Below are positions 1 to 5,653 of a stretch of DNA of 7,001 nucleotides, in pieces. The notes below the pieces were generated by a model. It saw only the letters and a list, made by a program, of their open reading frames with translations, did not search any database and had not been told where the DNA came from. This DNA comes from Sulfurimonas sp. (GTDB lineage: Bacteria > Campylobacterota > Campylobacteria > Campylobacterales > Sulfurimonadaceae): the NCBI GenBank assembly GCA_027011725.1, contig JALUZQ010000204.1, forward strand, positions 1 through 7,001, read 5' to 3'. The position numbers and the translations under genes were made by a program. The number at the start of each line of letters is the position of its first letter. Position 1 is the stretch's first letter.

Positions 1-81
1 GAAGTTGCAAAAGGAAAAAAAGGAGTTCAAGTCGACCTCTCCTTTGATAATGACAAGTTTCTCTTTTTCTTAACAAGATAA
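1..81 (+). CDS. C-terminal end of an unidentified upstream protein (partial)
   Basis: Frame 1 is open from the first base to a TAA at 79-81 and gives 26 residues that begin EVAKGKKGVQVDLSF and end in FLFFLTR. The alternating hydrophobic/polar pattern suggests a beta-strand-rich C-terminus. I do not recognise the family, and 26 residues are too few to assign a function. The stop lies 51 nt before the rpe start codon and 14 nt before a -10-like element, so this gene may end a separate transcript or read through into rpe. No clean terminator follows it. In C. jejuni, from memory, the gene next to rpe is rpmB on the opposite strand, and this tail does not look like L28. Confidence 0.6.
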   Translation, partial: EVAKGKKGVQVDLSFDNDKFLFFLTR

Positions 82-101
82 AAGCATCCTCTGTGTATAA
101 T
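70..101 (+). promoter_or_regulatory. Candidate sigma70 promoter of the rpe operon
   Basis: A perfect TATAAT lies at 96-101, preceded by TGTG. The best -35 match is TTAACA at 70-75, but the 20-nt spacer is longer than the usual 17. Epsilonproteobacterial sigma70 promoters are known to rely on the -10 box with a weak or absent -35, so this is acceptable. Transcription would start near 108, giving a leader of about 25 nt to the ATG at 133. An ATG at 115 would have almost no leader. Confidence 0.6.
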
Positions 102-120
102 TCGAAAATAATTTATGCAC

Positions 121-125
121 AAGGA
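121..125 (+). promoter_or_regulatory. Ribosome binding site that fixes the rpe start at 133
   Basis: AAGGA sits 7 nt before the ATG at 133. An in-frame ATG at 115 lies upstream of this site and has no Shine-Dalgarno sequence of its own. The family N-terminus (MKVAPSILSADF) begins exactly at 133, so the six extra residues from 115 are unlikely to be translated. Confidence 0.8.
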
Positions 126-132
126 AAAAGAG

Positions 133-774
133 ATGAAGGTAGCGCCTAGTATTCTTTCAGCTGATTTTGGGAATCTTCAACGTGATGTTGAGGAGATATG
201 TAATGCGGGATGTGATTTGGTTCATGTCGATGTAATGGATGGACATTTCGTACCAAATATGACCATTGGCCCTGTTGTCGTCTCTTCAGTAGCAAAAGTA
301 GCTACAAAGCCTTTAGATGTGCATTTAATGGTGGAGGACAACAACTTTTTTGTTGATTTGTTCGCACCACTGAAACCTGAATATATCTCCTTTCATATTG
401 AGTCAGAAAACCATCCTCACCGCCTTATTCAAAAAATACGCTCTTATGGTATCAAACCTTCTATTGTACTCAATCCGAACTCTCGCCCAGAAGAGTTAGA
501 ATACCTTATAGAATTTTTAGATATGGTACTGCTTATGAGTGTCAATCCAGGCTTTGGGGGACAAAGCTTCATCGATACTGTCATTCCAAAAGCGAAAAAG
601 CTCAAAGCGATGATAGAAAAAATCAATCCTGATTGTCTCATCCAAGTTGATGGCGGTGTTAGTGACAAGAACATTCAACTGCTTAAAGATGCAGGGGTTG
701 ATGTTGTCGTTGCCGGCAGCTATGTCTTTAAACACGAAAATAGAAAAGCAGCCATAGAGAGTTTACAGATCTAA
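133..774 (+). CDS. rpe: Ribulose-phosphate 3-epimerase
   Basis: This cytosolic TIM-barrel enzyme interconverts D-ribulose 5-phosphate and D-xylulose 5-phosphate in the pentose phosphate pathway, and in the Calvin cycle if the host has one. The 213-residue protein is full length. It starts with MKVAPSILSADF, and residues 30-43 carry the family signature around HVDVMDGHFVPN. The metal ligands and acid/base residues are visible as H31, D33, H64 (DVHLMV) and D173 (VDGG). The flexible loop MSVNPGFGGQ is at 135-144 and the phosphate site includes AGS at 194-196. No key residue is missing. The start is set by the AAGGA at 121-125. The TAA stop overlaps the trpF ATG by 1 nt (TAATG), so the two genes are probably translationally coupled. 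Confidence 0.96.
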   Translation: MKVAPSILSADFGNLQRDVEEICNAGCDLVHVDVMDGHFVPNMTIGPVVVSSVAKVATKPLDVHLMVEDNNFFVDLFAPLKPEYISFHIESENHPHRLIQKIRSYGIKPSIVLNPNSRPEELEYLIEFLDMVLLMSVNPGFGGQSFIDTVIPKAKKLKAMIEKINPDCLIQVDGGVSDKNIQLLKDAGVDVVVAGSYVFKHENRKAAIESLQI

Positions 775-1358
775 TGCGTTGTAAAATCTGTGGAATAACC
801 TCCTATGAAGATGCAATGGACGCAATAGATGCAGGCGCAGATGCACTTGGCTTTGTCTTTTATGAAAAATCTCCACGATACCTCACTCCAGAGCAGGCAA
901 AAGCAATCATAGAAAAGCTGCCGCCTTTTGTAGAAAAAGTCGCTCTCTTTGTTAATGTTGATGCTGCATTTGTCAATAAAACCTGTGCCTTTACAAAAGC
1001 AACACTAGCACAGATTCACTTTGATGCCGATCAGAGTTTTTATGATGCCCTCACTGTTCCCTACCTAAAAGTCATACGTGCTAAAAGTGCAGAAGATATT
1101 TTAAAAGAGAGTGAGATATACCGCCTGGTTGATGCATACTGTGAAGCATATGGCGGTGCAGGCAAACGTCTGAACATTGAGTGGTTTGAGGGTATAGACT
1201 GCTCAAAGATCATCCTTGCAGGCGGGCTTACACCACAAAACATTTTAGAACTCAAAACATATGGTTTTTATGCTTTTGATGTCAGTAGTGGTGTTGAAAA
1301 AGAAGCAGGAAAAAAAGACACGAAAAAAGTAAAAGAGTTTATTCAAAATGCTCGCTAA
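774..1358 (+). CDS. trpF: N-(5'-phosphoribosyl)anthranilate isomerase
   Basis: It catalyses the Amadori rearrangement of phosphoribosylanthranilate to CdRP, the third step from chorismate to tryptophan. The 194-residue protein is a stand-alone TIM barrel of normal length, not fused to TrpC. KICGIT is at 4-9 with the catalytic Cys6; the general acid Asp120 lies in LVDAY; GGAGKRLNIEWF is at 127-138 (usually GGTGxxFDW); LAGGLTPQN is at 148-156 and DVSSGVE at 169-175 for phosphate binding. The common QLHG segment reads QIHFD here (80-84). The gene begins inside the rpe stop codon and ends 11 nt inside the next gene. No trp gene lies beside it, so its control is probably that of the rpe operon rather than tryptophan-specific; that last point is inference. 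Confidence 0.94.
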   Translation: MRCKICGITSYEDAMDAIDAGADALGFVFYEKSPRYLTPEQAKAIIEKLPPFVEKVALFVNVDAAFVNKTCAFTKATLAQIHFDADQSFYDALTVPYLKVIRAKSAEDILKESEIYRLVDAYCEAYGGAGKRLNIEWFEGIDCSKIILAGGLTPQNILELKTYGFYAFDVSSGVEKEAGKKDTKKVKEFIQNAR

Positions 1359-2154
1359 AGATCTAGGGCTTGATGCCAAAAGTATCTCTCGACTTGGGGG
1401 TAAAGGTCTCTCTCTCAAAACCCTTAAAGACCAACTCTCTCAAGAGCTCGATACAACGCTTGAGCTTTGGAGAGCACAAGGGCTCAATGTCGTTAAAAAT
1501 CAGGGAGCTTACTATTTTGATACTGCGTTTATGCCCATAGAAGAAGCTGAGTTTTGTATAGTAGATATAGAGACAAACGGCTCAAAGATAGAAAAACATC
1601 AAATAATAGAACTCGCAGCAATCAAAGTAAAAAATGGTGAAATAATTGACAGATTTGAATCACTTGTCAAAACAGAAGAGATCAACACTCACATAACTGA
1701 AATTACAGGCATTACTGCGTTTGACACGAAAGATGCACCGGAACTTCAAGAGACACTGATAAAGTTTAAACTCTTTTTGGGTGATGCTGTCTTCGTTGCA
1801 CATGATGTAAAGTTTGATTATAGTTTTATATCAAAAAGTTTGCAAAAAATAGGTTTAGAACCGCTTTTAAACAGGAGTCTATGCTCTTTAGCTCTTGCAG
1901 AGAGGACTATTGTATCTTATAGATATGCACTCTCTTATCTGAATGAAACTCTTAAGCTCAATCCAAACGCAAGACACCATAGAGCTATGAGTGATGTCCT
2001 CACAACCTATGGACTTTTTCTCTTAAGCCTGCAGAATCTGCCTCAAGATATAAAAACAGTAGAAGATTTAATACGATTTTCTAAAACAGCACCAAGGCTG
2101 AAGAGGCCAAAGTTTGACCCGCTTTTGGAGGAGGAGAAAAAAGAAGAAGTTTAA
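1348..2154 (+). CDS. dnaQ: DnaQ-family DEDDh 3'-5' exonuclease (DNA polymerase III epsilon-like)
   Basis: The protein has 268 residues. After an N-terminal segment of about 67 residues outside the nuclease fold comes an RNase T/DnaQ domain, about 68-230. Exo I is VDIETNG with D73 and E75, Exo II is [10 protein letters not shown] with D157, and Exo III is HRAMSD with H211 and D216, so all DEDDh metal and catalytic residues are present. The C-terminus has a conserved-looking [10 protein letters not shown] stretch (253-262) and ends in Lys/Glu. The expected role is removal of mismatched 3' ends during replication or repair. I cannot tell from sequence alone whether it is the replicative proofreader or a second DnaQ-like nuclease, so the symbol is tentative. 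The ATG overlaps the last 11 nt of trpF, with a weak AAAGAG before it. The stop overlaps the convergent accA stop. Confidence 0.88.
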   Translation: MLAKDLGLDAKSISRLGGKGLSLKTLKDQLSQELDTTLELWRAQGLNVVKNQGAYYFDTAFMPIEEAEFCIVDIETNGSKIEKHQIIELAAIKVKNGEIIDRFESLVKTEEINTHITEITGITAFDTKDAPELQETLIKFKLFLGDAVFVAHDVKFDYSFISKSLQKIGLEPLLNRSLCSLALAERTIVSYRYALSYLNETLKLNPNARHHRAMSDVLTTYGLFLLSLQNLPQDIKTVEDLIRFSKTAPRLKRPKFDPLLEEEKKEEV

Positions 2155-2174
2155 GCTTTATCTTCTTCTTTTTT
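2137..2174. terminator. Bidirectional terminator-like palindrome spanning two convergent gene ends
   Basis: AAAAAAGAAGAAG (2137-2149) and CTTCTTCTTTTTT (2162-2174) form a perfect 13-bp inverted repeat. The 12-nt centre contains AAGCTT on the same axis. Read on either strand, the structure has an A-rich 5' arm and ends in a run of U, as expected for a two-way intrinsic terminator between converging operons. The stem has only three G-C pairs in 13, so it would be weak by itself. It lies inside the last codons of both the exonuclease gene and accA, and no other termination signal is visible between them. Confidence 0.6.
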
Positions 2175-3179
2175 TGTTTCTTCCTTATCTACTTTTGGCT
2201 TGAGGAAGTTATCGAGCAAAGAGGTACTCTCAGGTTCATCTGCACTATCTCTAAATGCACCCGGAGCAGTAAGTTTAGCGTACCTAGCATCCATTCGTTC
2301 TTGTAAGTCCATCTCTTTAAGTTTTTTCACTTCATCTAAAAAGTACTCTTTAAGAACCTCTGCAGCTTTTTCTCTCTCACGGTGCGCACCAATAAGCGGC
2401 TCATCAATAATATCATCAATAAGGTTCAACTCTTTAAGGTCTGCACTTGTAATTTTCAAGGCGTTCGTAGCTGTTTCAACTTTTTTAGGATCATTCCAAA
2501 GAATTGCCGCACAACCCTCAGGAGAGATAACACTAAAGATTGAGTAACGCATCATAGCGAACTTATCTGCAACACCAATAGCTAAAGCACCACCAGAACC
2601 ACCTTCTCCAATCACAATAGATACAGTAGGAATTTTCAGTTCTGCGAATTCAAGTAAGTTACGAGCAATCGCCTCACTCTGATTTCTCTCTTCTGCACCA
2701 ATACCAGGATATGCACCCGGAGTGTCTATAAGCATCAGAACTGGGATACCAAACTTTTCTGCAAGTTTTGCAGCACGAAGTGCTTTTCTGTACCCTTCAG
2801 GATGTGGCATACCAAAGTTTCTTTTGAGCTTATTTTTTGTACCACGTCCCTTTTGTTCACCGATGACCATAACTTTTTCATCACCGATATATCCCATATA
2901 ACAAAGAATGGCAGGATCATCGCGGAAGTGTCTATCACCATGGATTTCATACTTATCTCGCATTATAAGATTAATATAATCAAGAGCATAAGGACGGTCA
3001 AGATGACGAGCCAACTGAAGTTTTTGGAAGTCAGAAAGATTTTTATAAATCTTCTCTACTTCTTTATCTAATTTTTTACGCAGCTCTTCGACAGCGGCAT
3101 GATCATGACGTACCTGAGCAGAAATTATGTCTTCTTGAATAAATTTAATCTTATATTCAAAGTCTAAGTATGTAGCCAA
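2151..3179 (-). CDS. accA: Acetyl-CoA carboxylase carboxyltransferase subunit alpha
   Basis: With AccD it forms the carboxyltransferase that moves CO2 from biotin on AccB to acetyl-CoA, giving malonyl-CoA for fatty acid synthesis. The 342-residue protein carries a helical N-terminal region (about 1-60), GEQKGRGTK at 107-115, [11 protein letters not shown] at 125-135, [14 protein letters not shown] at 152-165 and the oxyanion-type glycine motif [12 protein letters not shown] at 191-202, followed by [10 protein letters not shown]. AccA proteins are usually near 312-320 residues; this one has an extra charged, probably disordered tail from about residue 311 (DSADEPES, then Lys/Glu repeats). The start is TTG, supported by AAGGA 6 nt upstream. 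It follows fabF by 17 nt and is probably co-transcribed with it. AccD is not in the window. Confidence 0.95.
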   Translation of the reverse strand: MATYLDFEYKIKFIQEDIISAQVRHDHAAVEELRKKLDKEVEKIYKNLSDFQKLQLARHLDRPYALDYINLIMRDKYEIHGDRHFRDDPAILCYMGYIGDEKVMVIGEQKGRGTKNKLKRNFGMPHPEGYRKALRAAKLAEKFGIPVLMLIDTPGAYPGIGAEERNQSEAIARNLLEFAELKIPTVSIVIGEGGSGGALAIGVADKFAMMRYSIFSVISPEGCAAILWNDPKKVETATNALKITSADLKELNLIDDIIDEPLIGAHREREKAAEVLKEYFLDEVKKLKEMDLQERMDARYAKLTAPGAFRDSADEPESTSLLDNFLKPKVDKEETKKEEDKA

Positions 3180-3185
3180 ATTAAA

Positions 3186-3190
3186 TCCTT
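3186..3190 (-). promoter_or_regulatory. Ribosome binding site for the TTG start of accA
   Basis: On the minus strand AAGGA is followed by six bases and then TTG (3179-3177). The next residues, ATYLDFE, match the N-terminus expected for this family in Campylobacterota. No in-frame ATG lies nearby, so TTG is the best start. Confidence 0.75.
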
Positions 3191-3196
3191 ATTTCA

Positions 3197-4414
3197 CTAG
3201 ATTTTTTTGAAAATCACAACACCATTCGTTCCACCAAATCCAAATGAATTTGACATAACAAAATTTAAGTCTGCTTTTCGTGCGCCCTCTGTTACATAAT
3301 CAAGGTCACAGTTTTCATCTGCAGTCTCAAAGTTAATAGTCGGAGGAATAACACCATCTCTCATTGCCATCAAACATGTAACTGCTTCAATACCACCTGC
3401 AGCACCGAGGCAGTGACCAATCTGACCTTTAATTGAGCTCATTGGAGGGCAGTTCTCTTTCCCACCTAAAAGCTCTTTAAGAGCAAGTGTCTCATTTTTA
3501 TCATTAATAGGAGTTGAAGTACCATGCGCATTTACGTAATCAAGTTTCGGCTCACCTGCCATTTTGTATGCTGCTTTCATTGCACGAGCCGGACCATCTA
3601 ATGATGGTGTAGTAATATGATTTGCATCACCACTCTCTCCAAATCCAACAACCTCACCATAAATATGTGCACCACGAGCAACTGCTGCCTCATACTCTTC
3701 AAGAACAAGTGCACCGGCACCCTCACCCATAACAAAACCATCACGGTTTGCATCAAATGGACGAGAAGAGTGTTTCGGATCATCATTTCTTGTTGAGAGA
3801 GCTTTCATAGCAGCAAAACCACCAACACCTGCACCTGTAATTGCAGACTCGGCAGTAACAACCAACATTCTCTCAGCACCATTACACATAATAGTTTTCA
3901 CAGCTTCGTTAACAGCATGTGTACCTGCAGCACAAGCAGTTACACTAGAGAGGTTTGGACCTTTTGTTCCATGCTCTATAGAAACGAATCCACCAAGCAT
4001 ATTTACAAGTGCACCAGGAATAAAAAATGGAGAGATTCTTCTTGGTCCTTTTTCATGTAAAACTATTGAATTCTTCTCAATTGACGGAAGACCACCAATT
4101 CCAGATGCAGCACTGATACCAAATCTTTCCATATCAATATCATCACCGAAGTTTGCATCTTCCATTGCTTCTTTTGCAGCTTTAAGACCAAGATGAATAA
4201 ATCTGTCCGCTTTTTTTACTTCTTTAGGAGGCATTACAGTCGATGGGTCAAAATCTTTTACTTCACCAGCTATTTTAACAGCATATTTTTCCGGATCAAA
4301 AAGAGTAATAGTATCAATACCACATGCACCTTCGCACATTGCTTTAAATGAACTCTCTTTATCATTTCCAACAGAATTTATCATCCCTAAACCAGTTACT
4401 ACGACTCTTCTCAT
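3197..4414 (-). CDS. fabF: 3-oxoacyl-[acyl-carrier-protein] synthase II (KAS II)
   Basis: This condensing enzyme joins malonyl-ACP to a growing acyl-ACP with loss of CO2, elongating fatty acids. The 405-residue thiolase-fold protein starts MRRVVVTGLGM. The nucleophile is Cys161 in TACAAGTHA, the two active-site histidines are His297 (NAHGTST) and His334 (GQIGHCLGAAG), Lys329 lies in SSIKG, and the glycine loop GFGGTNG is at 392-398. The Cys-His-His triad marks it as FabF/FabB type rather than FabH. Position 335, just after His334, is Cys where Thr or Leu is common. The start at 4414 is chosen because TGGAGAG lies 9 nt upstream; starting at 4432 would add MMEREL without a Shine-Dalgarno sequence. 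It lies downstream of acpP (114-nt gap with a hairpin) and 17 nt before accA. Confidence 0.95.
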   Translation of the reverse strand: MRRVVVTGLGMINSVGNDKESSFKAMCEGACGIDTITLFDPEKYAVKIAGEVKDFDPSTVMPPKEVKKADRFIHLGLKAAKEAMEDANFGDDIDMERFGISAASGIGGLPSIEKNSIVLHEKGPRRISPFFIPGALVNMLGGFVSIEHGTKGPNLSSVTACAAGTHAVNEAVKTIMCNGAERMLVVTAESAITGAGVGGFAAMKALSTRNDDPKHSSRPFDANRDGFVMGEGAGALVLEEYEAAVARGAHIYGEVVGFGESGDANHITTPSLDGPARAMKAAYKMAGEPKLDYVNAHGTSTPINDKNETLALKELLGGKENCPPMSSIKGQIGHCLGAAGGIEAVTCLMAMRDGVIPPTINFETADENCDLDYVTEGARKADLNFVMSNSFGFGGTNGVVIFKKI

Positions 4415-4422
4415 TAATTCTC

Positions 4423-4428
4423 TCTCCA
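4423..4428 (-). promoter_or_regulatory. Ribosome binding site that fixes the fabF start at 4414
   Basis: On the minus strand TGGAGA precedes AGAGAATTA and then ATG, with GGAG 9 nt from the start codon. The two ATGs at 4432 and 4429 flank or overlap this site and have only A/T-rich sequence upstream, so they are unlikely starts. Confidence 0.65.
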
Positions 4429-4494
4429 TCATATAATATAAAATAAATACTTTTAAAAGCCAATTTGTGAATTAGCTATCAAAAATATTTCAGA

Positions 4495-4515
4495 CCAAAG
4501 AGAAGCTCTCTTTGG
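4495..4515 (-). terminator. Hairpin after acpP, a leaky terminator or mRNA 3' stabiliser
   Basis: CCAAAGAGA and TCTCTTTGG form a perfect 9-bp stem with a 3-nt loop, 13 nt beyond the acpP stop. In the acpP transcript the stem is followed by TCTGAAATATTTTTG, so the U run starts about 7 nt late and the structure is not a textbook terminator. It could give partial termination before fabF, or protect the 3' end of a short acpP mRNA. Either would raise acpP expression over fabF and accA. Confidence 0.55.
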
Positions 4516-4528
4516 CAGTGAACATTAA

Positions 4529-4759
4529 CTACTTATTATTTTCTATATAGTTAACAACGTCTTTTACAGTTTGAATTTTTTCAGCTTCATCATCAGGAAT
4601 TTCAATATCGAATTTCTCTTCAAGAGCCATTACTAGTTCAACTACATCAAGGCTGTCTGCACCTAAATCTTCTACAAATTTCGCGTCTTCTTTTACTTCG
4701 TCTGGGTTAACGCTTAATTGCTCTACTACTACTTCTTTAATATCGTCTAAAAGTGCCAT
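4529..4759 (-). CDS. acpP: Acyl carrier protein
   Basis: This small acidic four-helix protein carries acyl chains on a phosphopantetheine arm through fatty acid synthesis; it is modified by AcpS and worked on by FabF, FabG and others. The 76-residue length is typical. The attachment site is Ser36 in [12 protein letters not shown], with the recognition helix directly after it. The protein is rich in Asp and Glu ([19 protein letters not shown]). The ATG at 4759 has AGGAG 5 nt upstream. It lies between fabG and fabF, the usual arrangement, and has its own promoter (4793-4801) and a trailing hairpin (4495-4515). Confidence 0.98.
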   Translation of the reverse strand: MALLDDIKEVVVEQLSVNPDEVKEDAKFVEDLGADSLDVVELVMALEEKFDIEIPDDEAEKIQTVKDVVNYIENNK

Positions 4760-4792
4760 TATAGCTCCTGTTTTTAAGTTTAAAATCTCGTA

Positions 4793-4801
4793 ATTATAGC
4801 A
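4793..4801 (-). promoter_or_regulatory. Extended -10 promoter of acpP
   Basis: On the minus strand the sequence reads TGCTATAAT, a consensus extended -10 (TGn plus TATAAT) in the fabG-acpP gap. There is no good -35; the matching position falls in the last codons of fabG. Transcription would start near 4786 and give a leader of about 27 nt containing AGGAG. This should make acpP independent of upstream transcription. Confidence 0.75.
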
Positions 4802-4814
4802 TAAAAAGCTTAAT

Positions 4815-5561
4815 TTATGCCATATTCATTCCACCATTTACTTTCAAAGTTTCACCAGTAATATAACTTGAATGGTCTGAAAGTAAAAAAGCTACAGCCT
4901 CGGCTACCTCGTCTGCATGACCAAAACGCTTCATTGGAATTTTAGAAGTAAACGACTCTTTTACCTCATCGCTAAGCACCTCTGTCATCTCTGTTGCTAT
5001 AAAGCCCGGTGTCACTGTGTTAAAACGAATACCACTTGTTGCTGCCTCTATTGCAAATGATTTTGTCATTGCGATTACTCCGCCTTTACTTGCAGCATAG
5101 TTCGTTTGTCCGCCATTTCCTGTTTCACCTACGATAGAAGCAATATTTACCACAGAGCCAAATTTCTTCTTACGCATCACTTTCATAGACTCACGACACC
5201 CAATAAACGCAGATGTAAGATTTGCATTAATTACAGACATAAAATCTTCAAGCTTCATGCGAAGTGCGAGTTTGTCATTTGTAATTCCGGCATTATTTAC
5301 AAGGTAAGAGAGCTCACCATCACTTGCTACAATAGTTTTAATAGCGTCTACAAACGCAGCCTCATCACTTACATCAAAACCGATAACAGCAGCTGTTCCG
5401 CCGTTTGCTTCTATTTCATCTTTTACAGCGTCAGCCTCTGCAGCACCGCTTCTGTAGTTTATCCATACTTTTAGACCAAAACCTGCAAGTGTTTTTGCAA
5501 TCTGTGCACCAATTCCACGACTTGCACCTGTGACAAGTACATTTTTTCCACTAAACTTCAT
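4815..5561 (-). CDS. fabG: 3-oxoacyl-[acyl-carrier-protein] reductase
   Basis: It performs the NADPH-dependent reduction of 3-oxoacyl-ACP to 3-hydroxyacyl-ACP, the first reductive step of each elongation cycle. The 248-residue protein is a classical short-chain dehydrogenase: TGASRGIG at 11-18 binds the cofactor, NNAG is at 89-92, and the catalytic residues are Asn114, Ser142 ([10 protein letters not shown]), Tyr155 and Lys159 (YAASK). The C-terminus [16 protein letters not shown] is typical of FabG and supports this over other SDRs, as does its position next to acpP. The ATG at 5561 is preferred, 8 nt after AAGGAG; a TTG three bases earlier is also in frame but has no advantage. No clear promoter is visible in front, so it is probably read from gpmI. 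Confidence 0.96.
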   Translation of the reverse strand: MKFSGKNVLVTGASRGIGAQIAKTLAGFGLKVWINYRSGAAEADAVKDEIEANGGTAAVIGFDVSDEAAFVDAIKTIVASDGELSYLVNNAGITNDKLALRMKLEDFMSVINANLTSAFIGCRESMKVMRKKKFGSVVNIASIVGETGNGGQTNYAASKGGVIAMTKSFAIEAATSGIRFNTVTPGFIATEMTEVLSDEVKESFTSKIPMKRFGHADEVAEAVAFLLSDHSSYITGETLKVNGGMNMA

Positions 5562-5569
5562 CAATATTT

Positions 5570-5575
5570 CTCCTT
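5570..5575 (-). promoter_or_regulatory. Strong ribosome binding site of fabG
   Basis: AAGGAG on the minus strand lies 8 nt before the ATG at 5561 and 5 nt before the in-frame TTG at 5564. The spacing and codon favour ATG. The site lies within the last codons of the start-less open frame at 5561-5671. Confidence 0.75.
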
Positions 5576-5587
5576 AATTTTTTTTAC

Positions 5588-5611
5588 GATGTCGGAAATA
5601 ATTCCGCCATC
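5588..5611 (-). other. Hairpin upstream of the fabG ribosome binding site
   Basis: CGGAA (5593-5597) pairs with TTCCG (5602-5606) around a 4-nt loop, and GATG (5588-5591) pairs with CATC (5608-5611) outside a single mismatch, giving nine base pairs. In the transcript it is followed by an A8 tract and then AAGGAG. Because A, not U, follows it, it is not an intrinsic terminator for this strand. It could shape the fabG leader or mark an RNA processing site. Confidence 0.45.
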
Positions 5612-5624
5612 TACGTTAACATTT

Positions 5625-5653
5625 GGTCTCCTTCGGCAGGAAGCCCTCGCAGC
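5625..5653. repeat. GC-rich block after gpmI, candidate short dispersed repeat
   Basis: Twenty of these 29 bases are G or C (69%), in a gap otherwise as AT-rich as the rest of the window. The block abuts the gpmI stop codon and contains CTTC/GAAG arms around GGCAG. It encodes nothing in the frames of gpmI or fabG. Its composition is unlike native intergenic DNA here and would suit an inserted short repeat. Only one full copy is in the window, so repeat status is unproven. Confidence 0.3.

Noticed and set aside
19..45. AAAGGAG/CTCCTTT inverted repeat in the upstream gene as a terminator
   Set aside because: Only 7 bp with a 13-nt loop, inside coding sequence, and no U run directly follows.
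115..132. ATG at 115 as the rpe start, adding six residues
   Set aside because: It has no Shine-Dalgarno sequence and lies about 7 nt after the predicted transcription start, while AAGGA is correctly placed for the ATG at 133 where family similarity begins.
2200..2547. Long open frame on the plus strand opposite accA
   Set aside because: It is serine- and leucine-rich, matches no family I know, and is the antisense shadow of conserved accA codons.
3200..3215. GATTTT/AAAATC hairpin and A7 run at the end of fabF as a terminator or slippage site
   Set aside because: A 6-bp stem with one G-C pair, followed only 17 nt after the stop by a well-formed accA start; it reads as ordinary Phe-Lys-Lys-Ile codons.
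4433..4460. TATATT/TATTAT sequences as a separate fabF promoter
   Set aside because: Such hexamers are expected in this very AT-rich gap, and the best one would put the transcription start almost on the ribosome binding site.
5588..5614. Eight-codon ATG frame (MAELFPTS) in the gpmI-fabG gap as a leader peptide
   Set aside because: No ribosome binding site precedes it and no run of a regulatory amino acid is present; such a short frame is expected by chance.
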